In this document: piece by piece, positions 7,195 through 13,322 of the stretch
Layout: each line of letters starts with the position of its first letter
Numbering within the stretch: position 1 is the stretch's first letter
Source: a virus
Length of the DNA stretch: 42,743 nt
Virus record (IMG/VR): IMGVR_UViG_3300048837_002248
Span: 1-42,743 of that record
Strand: one strand, 5' to 3'
The notes under the pieces: generated by a model
Told to the model about the DNA's origin: nothing
The model's input: only the letters and a program-made list of their open reading frames with translations
Databases searched by the model: none
Position numbers and translations under genes: made by a program

Positions 7195-8294
7195 GGATGG
7201 CCACAGAACCAGACGAAGCGCGCCGACTGCGCATCGCTGCGATGGTCGAAACCGACGACGACCCCGAACCACCCCACCAGGCGCCCCGCTTCCACTCCGG
7301 GCAAGAGCTCTACGAGACCGCGCCCGCCGAGGTGCCGTGGGTGTGGCACGGGTACCTCGCCCAAGGCATCGTCACCCTGTTCGCCGGCCGCCACAAAGGC
7401 GGGAAGTCCACGTTCCTGTTCTGCCTCATGCGCGCCATCTGCGACCGGCACACCGCCTACCTCGACCACGAACTCGACACCAGCGGCCCCGTCGTCCTCC
7501 TCACCGAAGAAGGCCCCGAGACCCTCCGGGCGAAGCTCGAACCGATCAGCGAAGACGGCCGCGAACGCCTCCGGGTCATGTGCCGCAACGACATCACCCC
7601 GCGCGGCGCCTTCGGGTGGGAGCACGCGGTGCGGGAAGCCGGCATGGAGGCCATCGCCCACCGGTCGAAAGTCGTCATCGTCGACACGTTCGCGTTCTGG
7701 GCCCAGGTCCGCGACGAGAACGACAACGCGCTCATGCAGCAGGTCGTGTCCGTGCTCGGTGAGCTCACTGCCCAGGGGCTCGCCGTGCTCATCGTCCACC
7801 ACCACCGCAAGAGCGGTGGCGAGGACGGAGACGCGATCCGCGGCGGCACCGCCCTCCAAGGGGCCGTCGACCTCATCGTCGAGATGGTGCGCCCCGCCGA
7901 TGCCGGCGAAGACGACGAATCCACCGAACGGGAGCTGCGCGCCATCGGACGGTTCCCCGACATCCCCGAAGCGATGCGCGTCCGCCTCGAGGGCGACGGC
8001 TGGTACCGGAAGATCGGTGAAGGCACCCGCGGGCAGATGCGCAACCTGTCAGCTGAGGGGAAGATCCGCGGCTACCTGCGAGAGCAATACCCCGGCACGC
8101 CGACGCGTCGCGACATCGAAGACGCGACTGGTGTGAGCACCCCGACATGCAACCGCGTGCTGCGCTCGATGGAGGGCATCGGCGACATCGAATCGTTCGC
8201 CGACGGGCCAGGTAAGACCGCCGCGAAACGGTACCGGTGGGCCGCCGACACAGGCGCCGACGACTACCCGAAAGGACCGCTGAATGGCGCCTGA
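7191..8294 (+). CDS. RepA/DnaB-like replicative helicase (RecA-fold AAA ATPase)
   Basis: This is a 367-aa helicase-loader or helicase-type ATPase. The Walker A is GRHKGGKS (residues 66-73) after a TLFAG strand. A conserved Glu follows in LLTEEGPETL. Walker B is VVIVDTFAFW with Asp165, and the VLIVHHHRKSGG strand matches the RepA-like sensor (HxR-like) region. The C-terminus carries a winged helix (TRRDIEDATGVSTPTCNRVLRSME). The organisation matches phage RepA-type hexameric helicases. It overlaps the PrimPol gene (ATGA), and the two probably form the replisome core. The TTGCTCAC iteron cluster lies directly downstream. The start at 7191 is preferred; ATG 7197 is possible. Confidence 0.88.
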   Translation: MRMATEPDEARRLRIAAMVETDDDPEPPHQAPRFHSGQELYETAPAEVPWVWHGYLAQGIVTLFAGRHKGGKSTFLFCLMRAICDRHTAYLDHELDTSGPVVLLTEEGPETLRAKLEPISEDGRERLRVMCRNDITPRGAFGWEHAVREAGMEAIAHRSKVVIVDTFAFWAQVRDENDNALMQQVVSVLGELTAQGLAVLIVHHHRKSGGEDGDAIRGGTALQGAVDLIVEMVRPADAGEDDESTERELRAIGRFPDIPEAMRVRLEGDGWYRKIGEGTRGQMRNLSAEGKIRGYLREQYPGTPTRRDIEDATGVSTPTCNRVLRSMEGIGDIESFADGPGKTAAKRYRWAADTGADDYPKGPLNGA

Positions 8295-8298
8295 AGCC

Positions 8299-8444
8299 AC
8301 TTGCTCACCATGCTTGCTCACTGCTTGCTCACTGCTTGCTCACCAGGGGTATCGCAAGGCCCCGCGAGCTTGCTCACACGCCCTCTCCGTTAGGAGGGGC
8401 GTGAGCAAGCGGGAAGCGGGGAGCCTGCTCACGAGCAAGCAAGC
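8299..8444. repeat. TTGCTCAC iteron cluster, candidate phage replication origin or operator
   Basis: Five exact direct copies of TTGCTCAC start at 8301, 8314, 8325, 8336 and 8370. The first four are spaced 13, 11 and 11 bp, so they lie on about the same helix face. An inverted copy (GTGAGCAAG) is at 8401-8409, and variants occur at 8425-8432 and 8433-8444. Copies at 8368-8383 and 8397-8410 form a long imperfect hairpin with a 2-nt bulge. The array lies in the 171-bp gap between the helicase gene and an HTH gene. It resembles iteron origins, or binding sites for the adjacent HTH protein. Confidence 0.7.
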
Positions 8445-8465
8445 AACGCCGGGAAGGGAAGCGGC

Positions 8466-8732
8466 ATGACCCACACACGCATCCCGACACCCAAGATGGA
8501 CAACCACGCACGACGCATCATCGAACACATCAAGCAACACGGTCCCCACACCATCACCGCCCTCGCCCACGACCTCGGAATCCCGCGGCGGTCAGTGGCC
8601 AACATCATGTCCCGTGAGCCATGGCGTGAACTCTTCCGCGTCGTCGACCGTGCAGGCCACGGCGCCGAACGGATCTGGCGCGAACAGGGCATGCCCGCCG
8701 CCCCCGCACCGACCGAACTGGTGACCGCATGA
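8466..8732 (+). CDS. Small helix-turn-helix DNA-binding protein
   Basis: This is an 88-aa protein with a central winged-helix-like unit (residues 13-50: ARRIIEHIKQHG, then ITALAHDLGIPRRSVANIM, then a wing). The short Pro/Ala-rich C-terminus has no recognised motif. It starts directly after the iteron array and could bind it, either as an origin-binding factor or as an autoregulator. The stop overlaps the next start (ATGA). No closer family is recognised. Confidence 0.72.
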   Translation: MTHTRIPTPKMDNHARRIIEHIKQHGPHTITALAHDLGIPRRSVANIMSREPWRELFRVVDRAGHGAERIWREQGMPAAPAPTELVTA

Positions 8733-9013
8733 CCGAGTGGGCGACGCTCCCGCCAGAAGTACGAGAAGCGATGCACGCCGTCTGCACCCCAGACGAAATC
8801 GACACCCTCAAGCTCTACGCCGGAGGCATGGGCTACCGGCGCATCGCATCCGCCCTCGGCATCACCAGAGACACCGCACGCAACCGCGTCGACCGGGCAC
8901 TGAACAAGATCAGGCGACACCTGGAGGCCGAACATGGACAGGATCCACCGCAAGATGAAGCGGGACGCGATCCGAGCGGAGATCGACCGAGCGGTGGCCA
9001 AAGCCCTCGGTGA
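8729..9013 (+). CDS. Sigma-70 region 4-like HTH protein
   Basis: This is a 94-aa protein. Residues 18-65 (TPDEIDTLKLYAGGMGYRRIASALGITRDTARNRVDRALNKIRRHL) have the spacing of sigma-70 region 4 or LuxR-type HTHs. Phages place such proteins shortly before late genes, where they act as late-transcription regulators. That role fits here, because the HNH-terminase-structural cluster follows. There is no region 2, so it is not a full sigma factor. The last 25 residues are Pro/Asp/Gly-rich and overlap another plausible gene in a different frame. Confidence 0.72.
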   Translation: MTEWATLPPEVREAMHAVCTPDEIDTLKLYAGGMGYRRIASALGITRDTARNRVDRALNKIRRHLEAEHGQDPPQDEAGRDPSGDRPSGGQSPR

Positions 9014-9167
9014 GTCCGTCGGCAAACACCAGGTGTTCATCGCCGGAACAGGAGCCGACCACGCACGCCTCCGCGGCATCCCAGCCATCGGCCGCGGCGT
9101 CACCGGAGCCATCCGCGGCACCGACCCAGAACGCGCTGTTCTCGATAGAATCCCCGAAGACAAATGA
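8934..9167 (+). CDS. Hypothetical 77-aa protein overlapping the sigma-like gene
   Basis: This ORF begins at ATG 8934, preceded by a ggagg ribosome-binding site, and overlaps the previous gene by 80 nt. The product has an amphipathic basic helix (KMKRDAIRAEIDRAVAKAL) followed by a Gly/Ala-rich segment. Amino-acid composition in the overlap looks more natural in this frame than in the upstream one. No family is recognised. Confidence 0.5.
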   Translation: MDRIHRKMKRDAIRAEIDRAVAKALGESVGKHQVFIAGTGADHARLRGIPAIGRGVTGAIRGTDPERAVLDRIPEDK

Positions 9168-9218
9168 GCCCCCGCGCCGCGACAACGGCCGAGGGCATGG
9201 CGACAACGGAGGTCACCC

Positions 9219-9698
9219 GTGCCGCTCACTGAGGATACGCGCCGACAGTACGACGCGATCGCCGCAGCCCTCTTCGCCCTGGTGGACGAACCACCGAAAG
9301 ACGAGCCTGCGTTCTTCCGTCGCGTCATCACAGACGAGGCGGAGATCGACCAGCTCATCGACCCGTTCACCGTCGACGGTCCCATGCGCATCCCCGAACA
9401 CCTACGAGCGCCGGCTCTCAAATCAGGGCTCAAGTCCGACCGCATCCTCATGGAGACCGTCATCAGCAGGGATTACCGAACCTGCTACCTCTGCGGCCAC
9501 CGGGCGAAAGCCGAAGAGACGGTCACTATCGACCACATCGTCCCGCGCTCACTCGGTGGGCAGAACACGCTCGACAACCTCGGCGTCCTCTGCCCACCAT
9601 GCAACATGCGCAAAGGTGAACGGCTCACCCGTCGCAGACCGTCCGCACTCGGTGCTACCTTCACAGTTGAGGAGGCCATCGCGGCCGCCAGCAGGTAG
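9219..9698 (+). CDS. HNH endonuclease (first copy)
   Basis: This 159-aa protein has a C-terminal HNH domain. CYLCGHRA and CPPCN provide the paired zinc-binding cysteines, and TIDHIVPRSLGG carries the catalytic His and metal-binding Asp-His. The N-terminal 85 residues are acidic and unrecognised. The start is a GTG with an upstream ggagg site. HNH proteins beside terminase genes stimulate cos cleavage in HK97-like phages, but the immediately terminase-adjacent HNH is the next gene. This one could be the packaging nuclease or a free-standing homing endonuclease. Confidence 0.85.
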   Translation: MPLTEDTRRQYDAIAAALFALVDEPPKDEPAFFRRVITDEAEIDQLIDPFTVDGPMRIPEHLRAPALKSGLKSDRILMETVISRDYRTCYLCGHRAKAEETVTIDHIVPRSLGGQNTLDNLGVLCPPCNMRKGERLTRRRPSALGATFTVEEAIAAASR

Positions 9699-9774
9699 CA
9701 GGGTTTACCTCCCTCACCAGTACCACAGGTGTCTCTACGAGACGCCCAGCACCACGCGCTAGCTGTCACTTCAC

Positions 9775-9799
9775 ACGGCCCGCCCACCCGGCGGGCCGT
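9775..9799 (+). terminator. Hairpin terminator between the two HNH genes
   Basis: Perfect 10-bp GC-rich arms (9775-9784 and 9790-9799) enclose a 5-nt loop, followed by cgtcgttcc, a weak T-containing tract. It would end or attenuate the rightward transcript of the replication block before the late operon. A weaker dyad (9729-9746) lies just upstream. Confidence 0.6.
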
Positions 9800-9808
9800 C
9801 GTCGTTCC

Positions 9809-10207
9809 ATGCCGCAACTCCGCCTCCACCACCACGACGGGCTCACACCCGCCGACACCCCACGCCGCGACACACGCCGCGGCCGACACCGCGAACCCGG
9901 ACGCGCCTGGCGGTCCACCCACCGCTGGCAGACACTCCGCCGCCAAGTCCTCGCCGAACAACCCCACTGCACCACCTGCCACACAACAACCGACCTCACC
10001 GTCGACCACATCACCCCCGTCTCCCGCGGCGGCGACCCCTACGACCGCGCCAACTGCCGCACCCTCTGCCGCTCCTGCAACTCACGACGCGGCAGCGCAC
10101 GACCACCACAGGGAGGGGGGTCAGAAAATCTCTCGACGCCCCCCGAGCTACACCCCGGTCATCGGAGTTACGCAGTGCGTACGGGATCCGAGGTGAGAGG
10201 CTCCTGA
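9809..10207 (+). CDS. HNH endonuclease, probable packaging HNH next to terminase
   Basis: This is a 132-aa protein with an Arg-rich N-terminus and the HNH core CTTCHTTTDLTVDHITPVSRGG...CRTLCRSCN at residues 54-95. These are the two CxxC-type zinc pairs and the DH catalytic pair. It overlaps the small terminase start (TGATG). This synteny is the arrangement in which HNH proteins assist TerL in cos-end cleavage. The last 35 residues are encoded by a G-run/C-run segment that may itself be the cos region, so the true C-terminus is uncertain. Confidence 0.85.
   Translation: MPQLRLHHHDGLTPADTPRRDTRRGRHREPGRAWRSTHRWQTLRRQVLAEQPHCTTCHTTTDLTVDHITPVSRGGDPYDRANCRTLCRSCNSRRGSARPPQGGGSENLSTPPELHPGHRSYAVRTGSEVRGS
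10115..10144. other. G6-N18-C6 element, candidate cos region
   Basis: A run of six G (10115-10120) and a run of six C (10139-10144) are separated by an 18-nt AT-containing core. It lies between the HNH catalytic core and the small terminase gene, the usual place of cos in HNH-type siphophages. No cleavage overhang can be assigned from the sequence alone. A strong RNA hairpin is the alternative reading. Confidence 0.4.
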
Positions 10208-10731
10208 TGCCGGGCCCGCCTCCGAAGCACCCGTCCCAGCGGCGCCGACGTAACGCTGAGGCTGTCGGCACCACAACGCTGCCGGCGGCGAAGGAACGCA
10301 CGCGCACTCCTGCCCTTCCGGGTGCCGCGCAGCTGCTCGCCTCGACGCGCGCCTGGTGGAAGACGGCGTGGGAGAGCCCGATGGCGGCGGTGTGGATCGA
10401 CGCGGACGTGCCGGCGTTGGTTCGCCTCGCGCGGCTGGTTGATCTCACGACCCGCCAGTTCCAGGTCGTCGCTGACGGCCCCGTCCCGCATCTGTCCGTG
10501 GACGACCTTCCTGACGGGGTGAAGGTGACGGTGACCTTCGATTCCCCGGTGACCGCGGCGCTGCTGGCGGAGATGCGTCAGCTGGAGGACCGCCTTGGGT
10601 TGTCTCCCCTGTCGCGCCGGCGTCTGCAGTGGGAGATCGAGCAGGCGGAGGGCGCCGACGGTGCCCGGGCTCGCAGCGATGAGTTGGCGGCGAAGCGTCG
10701 TGCGCGGTTCGAGCAGGCGGTCGGCCAGTGA
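10207..10731 (+). CDS. Terminase small subunit
   Basis: This 174-aa protein should recognise the packaging site and regulate the large terminase. The N-terminal PGPPPKHPSQRRRRN resembles the basic start of P27/HK97-type small terminases. A helical core (WWKTAWESPMAAVWIDADVPALVRLARLVD), a beta segment and a long C-terminal helix rich in Arg/Glu (LAEMRQLEDRLGL, RRRLQWEIEQAEG) follow. It lies between HNH and TerL with 3-4-nt overlaps on both sides. The call rests on position and general features more than on a sharp motif. Confidence 0.8.
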   Translation: MPGPPPKHPSQRRRRNAEAVGTTTLPAAKERTRTPALPGAAQLLASTRAWWKTAWESPMAAVWIDADVPALVRLARLVDLTTRQFQVVADGPVPHLSVDDLPDGVKVTVTFDSPVTAALLAEMRQLEDRLGLSPLSRRRLQWEIEQAEGADGARARSDELAAKRRARFEQAVGQ

Positions 10732-13322
10732 GCGCCACGATGGTCGCCCCGCGCATCGACCTGCGCCGCACGTTGGGCCCGTTGGTGGTCGAGTGGATCG
10801 AGGCGAACCTGTGCCACGGCCCGGGAGACGTGCAGGGCCGCCCGGTGGAGTTGGACGACGAGCAGGTGCGGTTTCTGTGCGCCGCGTATGCGATCGACGA
10901 CGCTGGCCGGCGTGTCGTGAACCGGGCGGTGTACTCCCGCCCGAAGGGGCGCGCGAAGAGCGAGCTGGCGGCGATGATCGTGTGCGCGGAGGCCCTCGGC
11001 CCGGTGCGGTTCTCGCATTGGGATGACGACGGCTACCCGGTCGGCCGGCGCGTGCAGACGCCGATCATCGTGTGCGCCGCCACGGAGGGGGGCCAGGCCG
11101 ACAACACGTACGGCGCGGTGCACGTGATGCTCACGGAGGGCGCTGTCGCTGACACTCCGGGACTGGATGTGGGGTTGACGCGGACGTTCCTGCCGGGCGG
11201 AGGGAAGATCCATTCGATAAGTGCCCGCGCGTCGTCGAAGGATGGCGGCAAGGAGACGTTCGTCAACTTCGACGAGCCTCTGGCCCTGGACACGCCTGTT
11301 CCAACGCCTGGTGGCTGGGCGACGATGGGTGACCTGGTTGAAGGCGACCAGGTCATCGGCGTAGACGGATTGCCTGCCCGGGTGCTCGGTGTTTCTGAGG
11401 TCCACACGGGCAGACCCTGTTACCGGGTGACCTTCGCGGACGGGTCGAGCGTCGTCGCCGATGCTTCTCACCGATGGATGACGTGCGTCAGCGGATCGTC
11501 CGCACACCCGAGGGTACGTACGACAGAGGAGATCCGCACCGACGGTCGCCGCATCCGCGTTCCACTCCCGGAGCCGATTGATCTTCCCGAGGCGGATCTG
11601 CCGGTCGATCCGTACATCGTCGGGTACTTCTTGGCGAACGGATCACGGGGATCTAGCTATCTGACCGCGCACGACCAGGACGCCGACGAGGTTGTTGGTC
11701 TGCTTGCGCAAGCCGGCGCCGCTCTCGCGCGCCGCAACGGCCGCGACCGGGGACTGGCTGCGGGGATCACGATCGGTGCGCCGGGGTCAGGCAGGAAGGT
11801 CGGCTCGCTCCGGCAGTCTCTTCGCGAAATGGGCGTGCTGGATGAACGTCGCGTGCCCGTCGCCTACCTACGAGGATCGCTCGCCCAGCGGCACGCGCTC
11901 CTGTGCGGGCTGATGGACGCCGACGGGCACGCCCGCACCAAGACGGCATGGGTGGAGTTCGTCTCGGCCAGCCCGCTGTTGGCCGACGCGGTTGTGGAGC
12001 TCGTCAGGTCATTTGGGTGCGTCCCACGGCGCCGTCCGCGCAAAGACGGCACGGAGGTCGTGGGATGGGTCCCGCGCATCGAGCACGTCCCATTCCGCGT
12101 TGAACGGAAGCGGAAAGCCTGCATCGAGCGGCTAGAGGGAACTAGCCGCCGCGGGGAGTCACACGGGCGTCACTGGATTAGCGTCACCTCCGTCGAGCCG
12201 GTCGCGTCGGTCCCTGTGCGATGCATCGCGGTAGATAGCTCAGATCACCTGTTTCTCGCGGGCGAGGCGATGGTCGCAACGCACAACACGCACCTGTTCA
12301 TCTCCCCGGAGCTGCACAACCTCGCCGCGACGCTGCGCCGGAACCTCGCCAAGCGCCGCGAGGCGCAGGCCTGGTCGCTGGAGACCTCCACCATGTACGC
12401 GCCCGGGCAGAACTCGGTGGCGGAGTCCTCGCACCGGTTCGCGCGGGACATCGCCGCCGGGAAGACCCGCGACCCCGGGAACTTCCTGTTCGATCACATG
12501 GAGGGCCCGGACCCGAAGTCGATCGACTGGGACGACGACGACCAGCTGCGCTCGGCTCTGCGGATGGCGTACGGGGATGCCGCCGAGTGGATGGACCTGG
12601 AGCGGCTGATCGCCGATGCCCGCGACCCGTCGACGCGGCGCGCGGACTTCGTCCGGTACTTCCTGAACCGGCCGTCGCGTGACGAGGCGCTGCGGTGGGT
12701 GACCTCCGAGCAGTGGGATGCGCTGGCCATCGACGGCGCCCGGATCCCGGCCGGTGCGCGGATCGTCGCCGCGGTCGATGTCGGGATCTCCAATGACTCG
12801 ACCGCGGTGGTCATCGCCGGTGAGGGACCCGACGGGCGGGAGCTGCACGAGTGCCATGTGTGGGCGAGCCGGCGTGATGCGACCGCCCACCAGCATGTGG
12901 CGGGGCGGGTGCGGCTCGCGGAGATCGAGGACCACCTGCGGGACCTCGCGGGACGGTACGAGCTGCTGGGTGTCGCCTACGACAAGATGTTTTTCGAGGC
13001 GCCGGCGCAGACGTTGAGCGATGAGGGCTTGACGATGGTGGAGATCGTCCAGGGCTCGAAGGCGATGCGTGAAGCCGAGCAGGGCTGGTATCAGGCGGTC
13101 ACCGCGGACCGGTCGCTGGCACACAACGGTGACCCGGTGTTCGCGGCGCATGTCGCGGCGACCGTCGCAACGAAAACCGACCGCGGCTGGAAGCTCCGGA
13201 AGATGCGCTCGGAGGAGGGCGGTGTCGCTGCGAAGATCGACGCGACTGTCGCGTCGATCATGGCGATGGCTGTGTGGCGGGTCCTGTCGCGCCCGTCGAA
13301 GCGTTCGTGGAGGCCGGCCTGA
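10728..13322 (+). CDS. terL: Terminase large subunit with class 3 intein
   Basis: This is the DNA-packaging ATPase and nuclease of the phage, an 864-aa precursor that becomes 527 aa after splicing. The ATPase has an arginine-rich Walker A-like motif RPKGRAKS (residues 71-78) and Walker B VNFDE (Asp182, Glu183). An intein of 337 residues (184-520) follows Glu183 directly; the joined extein reads NFDE-THLF. The RNase H-like nuclease domain begins at VDVGISNDST (Asp684) with a further conserved acidic residue in AYDKMFFE. The C-terminus carries EGGVAAKIDATVASIMA, like the D-containing helix of other TerL nucleases. Because the catalytic Walker B is split from the next residues, packaging must await protein splicing. 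The start overlaps the TerS stop. Confidence 0.93.
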   Translation: MSATMVAPRIDLRRTLGPLVVEWIEANLCHGPGDVQGRPVELDDEQVRFLCAAYAIDDAGRRVVNRAVYSRPKGRAKSELAAMIVCAEALGPVRFSHWDDDGYPVGRRVQTPIIVCAATEGGQADNTYGAVHVMLTEGAVADTPGLDVGLTRTFLPGGGKIHSISARASSKDGGKETFVNFDEPLALDTPVPTPGGWATMGDLVEGDQVIGVDGLPARVLGVSEVHTGRPCYRVTFADGSSVVADASHRWMTCVSGSSAHPRVRTTEEIRTDGRRIRVPLPEPIDLPEADLPVDPYIVGYFLANGSRGSSYLTAHDQDADEVVGLLAQAGAALARRNGRDRGLAAGITIGAPGSGRKVGSLRQSLREMGVLDERRVPVAYLRGSLAQRHALLCGLMDADGHARTKTAWVEFVSASPLLADAVVELVRSFGCVPRRRPRKDGTEVVGWVPRIEHVPFRVERKRKACIERLEGTSRRGESHGRHWISVTSVEPVASVPVRCIAVDSSDHLFLAGEAMVATHNTHLFISPELHNLAATLRRNLAKRREAQAWSLETSTMYAPGQNSVAESSHRFARDIAAGKTRDPGNFLFDHMEGPDPKSIDWDDDDQLRSALRMAYGDAAEWMDLERLIADARDPSTRRADFVRYFLNRPSRDEALRWVTSEQWDALAIDGARIPAGARIVAAVDVGISNDSTAVVIAGEGPDGRELHECHVWASRRDATAHQHVAGRVRLAEIEDHLRDLAGRYELLGVAYDKMFFEAPAQTLSDEGLTMVEIVQGSKAMREAEQGWYQAVTADRSLAHNGDPVFAAHVAATVATKTDRGWKLRKMRSEEGGVAAKIDATVASIMAMAVWRVLSRPSKRSWRPA
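11277..12287 (+). other. Class 3 intein with LAGLIDADG domain inside terL
   Basis: The 337-aa insert begins with Pro (PLALDTPVPTPGG), not Cys or Ser, and ends in ATHN before extein Thr. It has the noncontiguous W-C-T signature known from class 3 inteins: Trp two residues after the block B His (SHRW), Cys in block F (VRCIAVD), and Thr just before the penultimate His (THN). Class 3 inteins start splicing with the block F Cys. LAGLIDADG motifs are YIVGYFLANGS and LLCGLMDADG; the first has Asn where the catalytic Asp is expected. The segment shows visibly less GC-biased codons than its exteins. Confidence 0.92.

Noticed and set aside
6798-7859. 353-aa minus-strand ORF over PrimPol and helicase
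   Set aside because: The forward strand carries catalytic motifs of both enzymes; the reverse frame is low complexity.
8299-8444. Possible CRISPR array
   Set aside because: Repeats are only 8 nt, partly inverted and unevenly spaced, and there are no spacers of constant length or cas genes.
8284-8469. 61-aa ORF across the iteron array with coupled-looking ends
   Set aside because: The peptide is a readout of the repeats (LLTACSLL, SKREAGSLL) with no ribosome-binding site, so the region is better read as non-coding. Translation cannot be excluded.
9014-9218. A further gene between the sigma-like gene and the first HNH gene
   Set aside because: Apart from the overlapping 77-aa ORF, only high-GC shadow frames without ribosome-binding sites are seen.
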